Both the position numbers and the translations under genes were made by a program. DNA of 59,422 nt from the NCBI GenBank assembly GCA_016784735.1, contig JADHUC010000016.1:1-59422 (forward strand), written 5' to 3'. Positions 33,637-42,171 of this stretch are shown piece after piece; the stretch's first letter is position 1, and every line of letters starts with the position of its first letter. Source of the DNA: Pirellulaceae bacterium. GTDB taxonomy: Bacteria; Planctomycetota; Planctomycetia; Pirellulales; Pirellulaceae. The notes below the pieces were generated by a model. It was not told where the DNA came from, ran no database searches, and saw only the letters and a program-made list of their open reading frames with translations.

Positions 33637-33912
33637 CTGACGGACTTCGTCGCTGGTATCCTCTGGCAGTCGGATAATCCGATCAGTCAGTTTTTCTTCG
33701 ATGATCCGCTTCAGTCCGGCGTCGGTCACGCCGGTCCTATCGAGATCCAGCGACGCGAAATGCCGCTTCTGTCCGATCAACGAATCGATGCCTGCATCTG
33801 TCACCTTTTGTTGACCGTTGAGAGTCAGAAACAGCAGGTCGGGCAGTGCGTCCGCGGACAATCGGCAGAAGGACGAGAGCGGTTCCGCTATCGGACATGA
33901 GTCTCCCGGCAA
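33601..33912 (-). pseudogene. Leucine-rich-repeat fragment
   Basis: 103 residues. Two LRR units of the TDAGL type are present: LFLTLNGQQKVTDAGIDSLI and SLDLDRTGVTDAGLKRIIE. They are followed by an acidic tail ending AEAGMIDDD. The first ~20 residues do not look like a natural start and no ribosome site is present, so it is probably the 3' end of a lost LRR gene. The overlap with the lipoprotein gene tail fits a decayed neighbour. It could be a small LRR protein. Confidence 0.4.
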
Positions 33913-33984
33913 CCGACAACGTGCCGTTGGCAGGAAACACAGCGCCGATCCGAAGCAGTGCCGAAGTACTCGTTACAGATTCCT

Positions 33985-35439
33985 TCAGTGTGGCTTAGCG
34001 AGACTGCTCGTATCCCAAAGGTCGATATCCTTTTCGCGCACCGTCGCAAATACCTTCGAGTCGGAGCTCCAAGCCACTACCGGGCCGCTGGACCACATCG
34101 GCCAAGAAGTCTTTTTCTTCCAGGCGTCAACGGTCGCCCGCACGTTGCCGGTCGAGTCAAGCAGTATCGATCCAGCGGCTAACGTGTTTCCGTCGGGACT
34201 CCACGACAGCCAATAATGCGGATCGCCACGAGCTACAGTTCGCTTGGTTCCGGTCGCCAGGTCGAAGAACGTGAGGTAAGGCGAGTGGCCGCCCGTGACC
34301 AGGACTTTGCGATCTGGGTTGATTGCCATTGAGTGGATGTGGCCTCGGTGCGTCAGGTCCGGACTTATCTTGCCCGTGTCGACTTCCCAAAAGCGTATCG
34401 TGGACATCTCGTCGCCTGCGGTCGCCAGTTTACGATTCGCCGTCCACGCGATGTAGTCGCCGAACAGAGTTTTCATCCCCTCGAGTTCAAGAACTCGCCG
34501 TCGTTCACCCGAAGCAGCATCCCAGACGACAACTCGACGGCCGCTCACGGCCAGCAGTTTTCCATCGGGGCTCCAGACTATGCTGGTGACATCACCCTCA
34601 CTGGTCGGGATCGTTCCCTTAAGCACCCGAAGCTGTGCGACCGTATTTGTGTCCCACAACTTCACCATGCCATCGAAACCGGCGCTGGCCAAGATTGTTC
34701 CGTCGGGCGAGCTGGCCACGGACTGTACGCCGACAGAATGTCCCGCGACCATCCGTTTCAGTTCTCCCGATTGCGCATCCCAAAACCTGATCGTCTTGTC
34801 CTGACTCGCGCTGACCAAGGTCGTGCTCGCCGGCAAGAAGGCAAGCGACAAGACATCGTCCCGGTGACCACGGAGGGTACGCAACCGAGGAAGCTCTTTG
34901 ATATCGGTCTCTTGGTCGACACTCGGAATTGTCACGCTGACGTGGCGAGATTCGTACCTGGCGGCTCGACCGGCTTGGCCTGCCTTCGGCGGATTGCCCA
35001 CGTTGTGACTTATGCGGCAATTTGGCAACGCCTTTCGTAGCGTCTCGACGCCCTTCGCCGTGACGCGAGCGTCTTCCAGTTGCAGCGTCCGCAACCTCGT
35101 CAACTCCTTCAGCATGAGCACTCCCTTGTCGGACACCTTTGTTTGACGCAGGTCTCGCAGGTGCACCATTCCTGCGTCGGTCACGTCGGTTTTCCAAAGG
35201 ACCAAGGACTTGATTTCCGTCAGTGCTTTCACATGCACAAGGCTGGCGTCGTTCACCTTGGGGCCTTCGAGAACAACGCCCAAAACTGCCTTCTGTTCGT
35301 CGAACCTGACTCTTCCACCGAGTTTCACGATTGCGGCGATGGCCACATCTCGGCCTTCGCTCGGCTCGGCGGCATTTCCCGCCGCGGGAGCCACCAATAC
35401 TAGCAGCACGGGCAAAGTGAATGCAGTTTGCGATTTCAT
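33985..35439 (-). CDS. Secreted LRR-WD40 fusion protein
   Basis: 484 residues from ATG 35439; the open frame runs further upstream without support. The signal peptide is FTLPVLLVLVAPAAGNA. Residues ~70-165 are LRR units (LVLWKTDVTDAGMVHLRDL, VSDKGVLMLKELTRLRTLQL); one unit lacks its middle, suggesting an internal deletion. Residues ~200-480 are six or so WD40 blades (LVSASQDKTIRFWDAQSGE, LASAGFDGMVKLWD, LLAVSGRRVVVWDAASGE). It is an exported scaffold or binding protein with no catalytic motif. The strand is opposite to the preceding block. Confidence 0.85.
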   Translation of the reverse strand: MKSQTAFTLPVLLVLVAPAAGNAAEPSEGRDVAIAAIVKLGGRVRFDEQKAVLGVVLEGPKVNDASLVHVKALTEIKSLVLWKTDVTDAGMVHLRDLRQTKVSDKGVLMLKELTRLRTLQLEDARVTAKGVETLRKALPNCRISHNVGNPPKAGQAGRAARYESRHVSVTIPSVDQETDIKELPRLRTLRGHRDDVLSLAFLPASTTLVSASQDKTIRFWDAQSGELKRMVAGHSVGVQSVASSPDGTILASAGFDGMVKLWDTNTVAQLRVLKGTIPTSEGDVTSIVWSPDGKLLAVSGRRVVVWDAASGERRRVLELEGMKTLFGDYIAWTANRKLATAGDEMSTIRFWEVDTGKISPDLTHRGHIHSMAINPDRKVLVTGGHSPYLTFFDLATGTKRTVARGDPHYWLSWSPDGNTLAAGSILLDSTGNVRATVDAWKKKTSWPMWSSGPVVAWSSDSKVFATVREKDIDLWDTSSLAKPH

Positions 35440-35613
35440 GGCGTTGGCCTCTGGAAACTGATGCTTCTGATCGCCGTAAGTACCGTCGCTGACAAGAGCC
35501 CGGCCATACCCTTCTATCCGTGAAACGGCCTTGATCACAACTTGGGCAAGTGCCCACGTTGGCAGCACGTGGGGCGGAGACGGAATAGGACGAGTAACGG
35601 AATATCTGACGTA

Positions 35614-37167
35614 CTAAGAAACGCCCAAAAGATCGCATGCCTCCTGATAGCCTGGCGCGGCGAAGCCGTATTCACTAGCGGTAACGCGAGCCAGGGCGAC
35701 GAGTTGCCGCCAGCGGAATGCTGGCCTGCTGGCTTCGAATTCCTCGCAAACCGTGCGATAATACTTCTCGGCGTGCAGCGCCCCATCTTCGCTGACGGCG
35801 TACTTCACCAACAGATCGAACACCGGCCGCGCGGGCAATCCGAACTCGCCGTAACGATGCACCACGGCGCACGCGCGGGCTTGGTCGTTGGCTCGGATCG
35901 CTTCTTCGGCTTGGGCGAGCAGTACGTCGGAGTCCTTTTCACGGATGCTGTCAAGCTGGTCGGCGTAAGGATAGGGCTCCTTGGTGACCCAACTCGTCTG
36001 TCCGGCCGTATGAAACGCACCGACGAACAGGCTGGCAACCTTGTTACGGGCATTGCTGACGCGCGCAATGTTGCGCCATGCATTGGCGGCATCCGAGGCA
36101 TGGACGCCAACCGAGTCGCCGTGGACGCAGCCCGGCGGTTTCTGCGGCGAACTGTGCTCCTTGCGGCGTCCCGGATCGTGCAACACCAACAGATTGGCAG
36201 CCAACGAAATAGCCTCGCCCACGGCTTCGGGATCCATGCCTTCGCCCAGCGCAGCGGCTACTGCATCGGCGGCTTGCTCGCGGCTGGCGGAGAACACGGT
36301 CCGCGCGAGTTCTTTCACCCAACCGTCCTCGGCTTTACGGTTGCCAAGCGGCTCGTCTAACAAGCGGTATTCATCCAGCAATCGCGGGAGCACTTCGCGC
36401 ACCGCCGATACAGGCCGCTTTCGATCGCGGAGGCGTTGTTCCGTATTGACGCAGTATCGCACAGATTGACGCAGCAGGGCGTGCGCATATTGACTGCCGG
36501 CCAGATCCAGCATCGCCCAGGATCGCCACGCCAGCACGACGCGATGCACGTCGACCTCGTCTTGAACCGTAAACTGCACGTGATTGAAAGCTTCGCCGGC
36601 CGGTCCTTTGGCCAGCGCAGCGAACCGCGCCTCGGCAGCGTCCCAATCCAGAGCACGAACGGCCTCCTGCACCAGCTCGCCGCCGCGACTGGACGCGACC
36701 GAGTCGGCAGCGTCAACAGGACACAAAACGTCTTGCTGACTCGCTCCCTGCGTGTGAATACGGCTACTGTTGCGATACAGCACCTTCAACACCGGCAATG
36801 GTTGTCGTTGCGTGGAAAGTTCACTCGACATCTGGTAGGCCGGCACCAAGGCCATGAACGTGTGGTAGCCCGTGTAGTCCTGGCCGCCAAACGCTCGGGC
36901 GTTTGCCAATGCCGCGGCGGAGACGAGCGTCTTGAGGTCCATGCCGGCGTTCAGCTTATCGACCAAGGCCGGTAACAGCTCATCCAGCGATGTTTCCTGC
37001 ATGAACGACACAAGTGGCTCGATCCTGCCGAACGTCAAACGGTGGCCAGACTCCTCCGCAAGAGCGGGAGCCACCCCCAACTCCATCGCCGTCGCCGATC
37101 CCAAACTGGCGACCAGCATCCCCCGGCCCACATCGGAAAGAAACTCCCGTCGACTGCGACCGTGCAT
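35614..37167 (-). CDS. Tat-exported protein of unknown function
   Basis: 517 residues. The N-terminus MHGRSRREFLSDVGRG has a twin-arginine motif followed by a hydrophobic stretch and ALAEE cleavage region. The mature part is mostly helical, with scattered histidines (GEAFNHVQFTVQDEVDVHR, LFVGAFHTAG, ALHAEKYYR) that could bind a metal, which would explain Tat export of a folded protein. I do not recognise a family, though the overall type is common in planctomycetes. AAGGAGAAG precedes the ATG. Confidence 0.75.
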   Translation of the reverse strand: MHGRSRREFLSDVGRGMLVASLGSATAMELGVAPALAEESGHRLTFGRIEPLVSFMQETSLDELLPALVDKLNAGMDLKTLVSAAALANARAFGGQDYTGYHTFMALVPAYQMSSELSTQRQPLPVLKVLYRNSSRIHTQGASQQDVLCPVDAADSVASSRGGELVQEAVRALDWDAAEARFAALAKGPAGEAFNHVQFTVQDEVDVHRVVLAWRSWAMLDLAGSQYAHALLRQSVRYCVNTEQRLRDRKRPVSAVREVLPRLLDEYRLLDEPLGNRKAEDGWVKELARTVFSASREQAADAVAAALGEGMDPEAVGEAISLAANLLVLHDPGRRKEHSSPQKPPGCVHGDSVGVHASDAANAWRNIARVSNARNKVASLFVGAFHTAGQTSWVTKEPYPYADQLDSIREKDSDVLLAQAEEAIRANDQARACAVVHRYGEFGLPARPVFDLLVKYAVSEDGALHAEKYYRTVCEEFEASRPAFRWRQLVALARVTASEYGFAAPGYQEACDLLGVS

Positions 37168-37248
37168 GGCGCTTCTCCTTGCCTCGATTCTTGGCCATTG
37201 ATGTCGCTCATCACAGCCCGGCAGGCCGGGTCAATGTCGCCAAGTCGG

Positions 37249-37453
37249 TTATTGGATCGTGGCCTCTTGGAAAGCCTCAAGAGCCCGCCATTTTGGGCAG
37301 TGATGTTTGTCAGAATTATAGGGAATGGGACCAGGCGGACAATGAAGATCTGTGTGAAACGCGATCCAGTCTGCGACGGTGCGGTCCATCTGCACCGCGA
37401 CGGGGGGCAAACGCAGACACGAAGAGGACCAATGCGAGGCAAAACGGCTTCAT
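37249..37453 (-). pseudogene. Frameshifted small secreted-protein gene
   Basis: From ATG 37453 (GGAGAAACG directly upstream) the frame reads MKPFCLALVLFVSAFAP, a good signal peptide. It then degrades into Arg-rich sequence. A neighbouring frame continues in a protein-like way (VAVQMDRTVADWIAFHTDLH, then CPPGPIPYNSDKHHCPKW) to a TAA at 37249-37251. A single frameshift near the end of the signal peptide would join them into a ~65-residue secreted Cys/His protein. Sequencing error is a real alternative. Confidence 0.35.
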
Positions 37454-37557
37454 CGTTTCTCCACCCTCAACATGATTGTTACTTAGCCCGGAAACCACGC
37501 ACGGGGAGGACCAGGTTTCGAATGTTTCCGTCGCCGAGAATCCGAGAGCCCCCATAA

Positions 37558-37803
37558 GTCGTCAACTATTATGGACGTCGACCATGGCGGAGACTAGCTG
37601 TTCTCCGTCGCGTATACTACGCGTTGAATTCCAGTTGCTGTCTACGCGGAACTCTCGTTGTGCCTCGATGCAGACGCAAGAACTCGGATCGGTGAACGAA
37701 ATGAAGATGGAAACAAGGTCGTGCCCGCGGAGTCTAGGCGTTTCGGCAATCACCCTTTCCGTCTTCGTGGTGTGTTTCTCGATCGCGCGTGCCGAATGGG
37801 GCG
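37558..37803 (+). repeat. Duplicated leader plus signal-peptide segment, copy 2
   Basis: Pairs with 31111-31347. It covers the ~140 bp upstream of the ATG at 37701 and the codons for the signal peptide through AEWG. The similarity ends at the mature protein. Confidence 0.6.
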
Positions 37804-38777
37804 ATGAGCAAGGTGGGCTTCAATGCCAAATCAGCTCGCCGGCGGAAATCGAACAGGGCATGCCGCTGGAGCTCGAGATTCTGCTTCGCAGTCATCCGCG
37901 GAACCTTCGTCCCGGAACGAAAGCCCTGAATGCGTTTCTCCGCGACGCATTCCTAGAACTGACGTTGACCAATCTTGATTCGAGGGAGGTCTTTGCAGTT
38001 CGGCCATACGACCCCACTCGCGGTATGCCCGTTCTTGACGAGGGGAAAGAGACCATTCCGCTAGACGGAACGGCAATCAAGCCATGGCGCGTCAGCTTTC
38101 CTCTCGCGACGGTCTTTGACTCGCTTTCTCCAGGCGCGTACGAGTGCCAAGTTCGCTACTCGTTCCCAGACAAACCAACGTCTTGGTGGCGAGGGACAGC
38201 GGAGCAGTGGCAAACAGCCGGTTTCTGGCATGGAAATGTCACGTCAGGTACGTTTCCGCTGAGCATTGAAAAGCAGTCAGCCGAGACACAAGCGATTCTG
38301 CTCCCCGAACGTCTACGGGCGGAAATCAGCCGCGATGAAGGAGGTCGCACGAGGACTCTCGTCCGTTTCCGGAAGCGAGACGCCAAACACGTAGCCCTGC
38401 CGACTCGGAACGGGCATTTCCTGGGCTGGAAGGCGTATCAGCCTAGTGAGCCGGGACACAGAATGCAGTCGGGGACTCCCCGTCCTGACAGTGCCAATCC
38501 TATCGCCGAGTGGTTTGAGGGCAAGAGCGGGGAGAAGGTGTTGGTTACGATCGAGGTCTTTGAAACGGCCGTGGCAGCGCATCATCACTGGGCGCCCGAA
38601 CGCTCTGGATTCAAGGTTCTGTGGAAGAAAACATTCACCGTTTCCGTGAAGGACGAGACGGCATTGCCAAAGCATGACGTCACGATCGCCTACTCTTCGG
38701 CCGGTCCATTCAACGGATGGGCATTAGGACACGACGAAGTACCAGAGACTCTTTCAATCGAAAGGACCCCGACATGA
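37701..38777 (+). CDS. Secreted protein of unknown function
   Basis: 358 residues from ATG 37701. The signal peptide is MKMETRSCPRSLG then VSAITLSVFVVCFSIARA, cleaved before EWG, and is a paralogue of that at 31245. The mature part looks like beta-sandwich domains (LELTLTNLDSREVFAVRPYD, YECQVRYSFPDKPTSWW) and has no cysteine pattern or catalytic motif. I do not recognise the family. The stop overlaps the next gene's start as ATGA (38774-38777), so the pair is co-translated. Confidence 0.7.
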   Translation: MKMETRSCPRSLGVSAITLSVFVVCFSIARAEWGDEQGGLQCQISSPAEIEQGMPLELEILLRSHPRNLRPGTKALNAFLRDAFLELTLTNLDSREVFAVRPYDPTRGMPVLDEGKETIPLDGTAIKPWRVSFPLATVFDSLSPGAYECQVRYSFPDKPTSWWRGTAEQWQTAGFWHGNVTSGTFPLSIEKQSAETQAILLPERLRAEISRDEGGRTRTLVRFRKRDAKHVALPTRNGHFLGWKAYQPSEPGHRMQSGTPRPDSANPIAEWFEGKSGEKVLVTIEVFETAVAAHHHWAPERSGFKVLWKKTFTVSVKDETALPKHDVTIAYSSAGPFNGWALGHDEVPETLSIERTPT

Positions 38778-40216
38778 GATCCTTCACGACTCCAGCGTGC
38801 TTTGCGCTGAGCGTCTTCCTCCTCCTGGCGGCCAGTGCGTCCGGCGAGACGAGATACGTCTCTTCGGAGGGCTTGGCCGAGTCCCCGTTCACCTCCTGGA
38901 AGACGGCCGCCCGCGATATCGCCAGCGCACTCGACGTGGTCGACGACGGCGATCAGATCGTCGTCGCCCCAGGGACGTATCCGATCAATCGTACGATCGT
39001 CGTCAACCGGGCGGTCACCCTGCGAAGCGCCGCCGGGGCGCGAAAGACCGTGCTCGACGGCAAAGGCTCGCCCCGTGACGGCTGGTGTTTCGACGTGCCG
39101 TCGGAACGGGCGATCGTCGACGGCTTCACGATCACCCGATTCGGCGGCGGCGTCCGCTTCAGTCACCGTGAGGGAACCACCGCCGTGGTGCGGAACTGCG
39201 TGATCGTGCGGAACGCCGGCCACGGCATCTTCTTCAACCACGGCGGATGCGCCAAGAATTGCACCGTCGCCTACAACGGCGGCGCCGGGCTCTACGCCTA
39301 CCAGATGGGCGGAGGAGGCGACGGTCCGGCCAACCTGATCCTCTTCGGCAACGAGCAGGGGTTCGTCCGCCAGAGCGCCAACATCAGCCTGCACAACTCC
39401 TGCACCGTCGACCCGCGTTTCCTCTCGGACAAGGACTTCCGTCTGCGGCCCGACTCGCCATGCATAGACGCCGGACGGAACGAAGACTGGATGATCGAGG
39501 CGGTCGACGCCGCCGTCCGTCCGCGGATTCGGAACAAGGTGGTAGACATCGGGGCGTATGAGTTCGCCCCCGACGCCCCGGTTCTACTGCCCGAACCCGA
39601 CGGCAACGTCTCCACCGCCGGCTTGACTTCCGACGAGGACGGATGGATTGCCCTGGCCCCGCTGGTCCGAGCCGACCGCGACTTGCAGGACGCCGGATGG
39701 AAATGGGACGGCCACTCGGCGGCCTTCAGCTCGGGCAAGCCGCGTGCCCTGGTCTCGATTCCCGTGCGGATTGCCGGCAGCTATGAACTCCAGGCGCGTG
39801 TTACCATCACGCGTGCCAAGGAGGTCACGGCGATCTACCTGCCGATCACCAGCACCCGACCGATCGTCCTCGGCATGAAAGGCGACCGTGGGAACTCGGA
39901 GTCGCCCACGGCCACCATCCGGCTGACCGGGCTGAAGCCCGAGGCCGAACCGCAAGACAGCGTTTCGATAAAGATCGGCACCGAGTACGCCCTGTCCTGC
40001 AAGGTCCTCCGGGCGGGGAACAAGGTGGCCATCGAGATCCGTCGCGACGGCCACGTCTTGTTCCAGTGGGCCGGCAACGTAGCCCAAGTCGCCGAACAGA
40101 GCCTGATGCGGCCGGCAACTGTGCAACTGGAAACGGCCTACTATACGACGTCACGGTTCACCGATCTACGACTGAGGATGCTCTCGGGAGAGGCAGCCCC
40201 GCTGTTCACGAAGTAG
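38774..40216 (+). CDS. Secreted right-handed beta-helix (pectate-lyase-like) protein
   Basis: 480 residues from ATG 38774. Signal peptide CFALSVFLLLAASASG. TRYVSSEGLAESPFTSWKTA and IVVAPGTYPINRTIVVNRAV are the classic opening of parallel beta-helix proteins. Helix coils follow (VVRNCVIVRNAGHGIFFNHG, KNCTVAYNGGAGLYAY) to SPCIDAGRN and VVDIGAYEF (~residue 275). The C-terminal ~190 residues form a separate carbohydrate-binding-like beta-sandwich. Such proteins often bind or cleave polysaccharides, but I see no catalytic residues that I can assign. It overlaps the preceding gene by 4 bp. Confidence 0.85.
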   Translation: MRSFTTPACFALSVFLLLAASASGETRYVSSEGLAESPFTSWKTAARDIASALDVVDDGDQIVVAPGTYPINRTIVVNRAVTLRSAAGARKTVLDGKGSPRDGWCFDVPSERAIVDGFTITRFGGGVRFSHREGTTAVVRNCVIVRNAGHGIFFNHGGCAKNCTVAYNGGAGLYAYQMGGGGDGPANLILFGNEQGFVRQSANISLHNSCTVDPRFLSDKDFRLRPDSPCIDAGRNEDWMIEAVDAAVRPRIRNKVVDIGAYEFAPDAPVLLPEPDGNVSTAGLTSDEDGWIALAPLVRADRDLQDAGWKWDGHSAAFSSGKPRALVSIPVRIAGSYELQARVTITRAKEVTAIYLPITSTRPIVLGMKGDRGNSESPTATIRLTGLKPEAEPQDSVSIKIGTEYALSCKVLRAGNKVAIEIRRDGHVLFQWAGNVAQVAEQSLMRPATVQLETAYYTTSRFTDLRLRMLSGEAAPLFTK

Positions 40217-40412
40217 GGGCCATCACCTCGTTAGGCTTCGTTACATGCAAGTGACACAGCAATTGTTCGCGAGCTGTTATTCTCAACCCAGGTGTTCGGT
40301 ACGAGGCAGTTCCCTGAACGGGCAACAACGCCCAGGTGCATTGGTACAGCCGATCCAACTTGGACGGGCTAGCACTTCCGTTATGGGGTTGCATGCACGG
40401 GAGAGTAAGAGA

Positions 40413-42062
40413 ATGGCGAAAAGACCGGAATCGGAGTACTCTGGACGGTGGCTGCTGGACAGACGAAGACGCCTCCTGACCAGGCTGAATGGTTGGTCAC
40501 CGGCAATGATCTTGTTGATTCTGGCTACAGCCGTATTCGCAGAGGCTGGTGCGCGGCTCGTCGCCGCTCAATCAGAAGATGAATCAAGGCCGCCTTTTGA
40601 TCCGAAAGACTGGTTAGTACCCGACGTCGACGAAATCAAGCGGGGCACAAAGGCAAAGCTGCCCAAGCCGATTTGGCCCGCCGCGTTGGAAGCTGTCCGG
40701 ACGGGCATGGCGAAAAACTTCGGCGACATGACACTGAAAGAGGACCGCCGGTCCCACGCGCCGCATGAATCCCGAATCCTCAGATACCGACACGGCAGCG
40801 ACGGGCTTGATGTCACGCTTTCATGTTACAACACTCCACGTGAAGCAGGGGAAGCCCTGCGATTCTGTGACCGAAACGTCAGCGTCAAGACCTTCAGCAC
40901 TCGACCCGGTGAGGAATTACGATTGAAAGGCGTGGGTGATGAAGCATACCGGTATCACCCCTCTGGTTCGGTGATCATGTGCTACTCAAATGTCTTCGTA
41001 GTGATCAAAGGGCATCCCTATGACCCAAAAGCCAAGGCTGCGAGAGTGATCGCCAACTGTTTGAAGAACGTCGCCGAACCGGCGACACCGAAGATACTCG
41101 ACCCGGGAGTCAATGATGCAGAGAAGGCGAGATATGCAGCCAGACTTGTTGCCGAATACGCCCTGACGATGGAAGGCGTGAAGCAAATCAACGAAGCAGG
41201 ACGCGTAACTGGGGAAGCGAGAGACAAGTGGACGGTGCAATATGACAAACTAGCCCGGCAAGTGACCATCCATGCTCTGTCCAAGGACGACGACGAGTTC
41301 AAGCGGCTGGATACGAACGCAAACGGCCAGATCGACGACGACGAGTTCCGCCCAAAGGCCGTGACGACGTTTCGCACCGAACCGTTCGGATCGCACATCG
41401 AGGATGACGAGTTAGAGGAAGCCGCCGATCTATTGCGACGAATAGACAGGAGAATCGAAACTCTCAAAGGAGAATATGCCGGGCTGTCGCATTGGACTGA
41501 GTCAATCAAGACCATCGAGCGTAACGTCTACGACAAACGCTACATCGAGCCCGACGAGCAGTCGTCCGGGAAGCTGCTGCAGTTCAATCATGCTGACTGT
41601 AATCAGAGGCATCGATTGGTTTATCACAACCGAGACAATCAAGAGCGCTGCAGCGTCTCGATTCGAGTGATCGCTGCCTCAATCGGAAATCGGTACAGCG
41701 TTGTACCACCGCATTCGTCCTATGCGCGTGCGTGGCTGATTGTGGATCAACTCACAGCCGACGAGAAACTTCGAAAGGAGCTTGTCCAGATCATTCAAGA
41801 GGAGACGTTCAAAGAAGCAGGACCCGCAGGAATCGAGCGGCGTGCCTGGTTCGCCGCAGTGGCCCTGGCACACATGGCAAAAACAGGCAAGTTTCCAGGC
41901 ATGCGATGGGATCGTCCACACGGCAAATGGTTCGAGAGGGACTACAGTTTTATCATGCGCGACGAAGAGCGATTGATATTGTTGTGTCTGCCACTGAAGC
42001 CGAAAGTCGGCTATAACCCAAGCCTGCCGATTGCGGTCAAGGCTGCACGTTCGTCCAACTAA
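40413..42062 (+). CDS. Membrane-anchored or secreted EF-hand protein of unknown function
   Basis: 549 residues from ATG 40413 (GGGAGAG about 10 bases upstream). A basic N-terminus (RRRRLL) precedes one hydrophobic segment (PAMILLILATAVFAEAGARL) that could be a late signal peptide (cut after VAA) or an anchor. One EF-hand loop, DTNANGQIDDDE, is at about residue 300. The rest has no recognised domain. A calcium-responsive extracellular role is a guess from the EF-hand. No operon partner overlaps. The long upstream frame from 40245 is not used because it lacks a ribosome site. Confidence 0.65.
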   Translation: MAKRPESEYSGRWLLDRRRRLLTRLNGWSPAMILLILATAVFAEAGARLVAAQSEDESRPPFDPKDWLVPDVDEIKRGTKAKLPKPIWPAALEAVRTGMAKNFGDMTLKEDRRSHAPHESRILRYRHGSDGLDVTLSCYNTPREAGEALRFCDRNVSVKTFSTRPGEELRLKGVGDEAYRYHPSGSVIMCYSNVFVVIKGHPYDPKAKAARVIANCLKNVAEPATPKILDPGVNDAEKARYAARLVAEYALTMEGVKQINEAGRVTGEARDKWTVQYDKLARQVTIHALSKDDDEFKRLDTNANGQIDDDEFRPKAVTTFRTEPFGSHIEDDELEEAADLLRRIDRRIETLKGEYAGLSHWTESIKTIERNVYDKRYIEPDEQSSGKLLQFNHADCNQRHRLVYHNRDNQERCSVSIRVIAASIGNRYSVVPPHSSYARAWLIVDQLTADEKLRKELVQIIQEETFKEAGPAGIERRAWFAAVALAHMAKTGKFPGMRWDRPHGKWFERDYSFIMRDEERLILLCLPLKPKVGYNPSLPIAVKAARSSN

Positions 42063-42171
42063 CGACGGGCGAAATCCACCGATCCGTGTCACCGTCACAA
42101 TTGCCGACTCGAAACCGATTCGGCAAGCTCGAAGACCGAATTTCCGCAATCCGTGAGACAGGAGAAATGCG

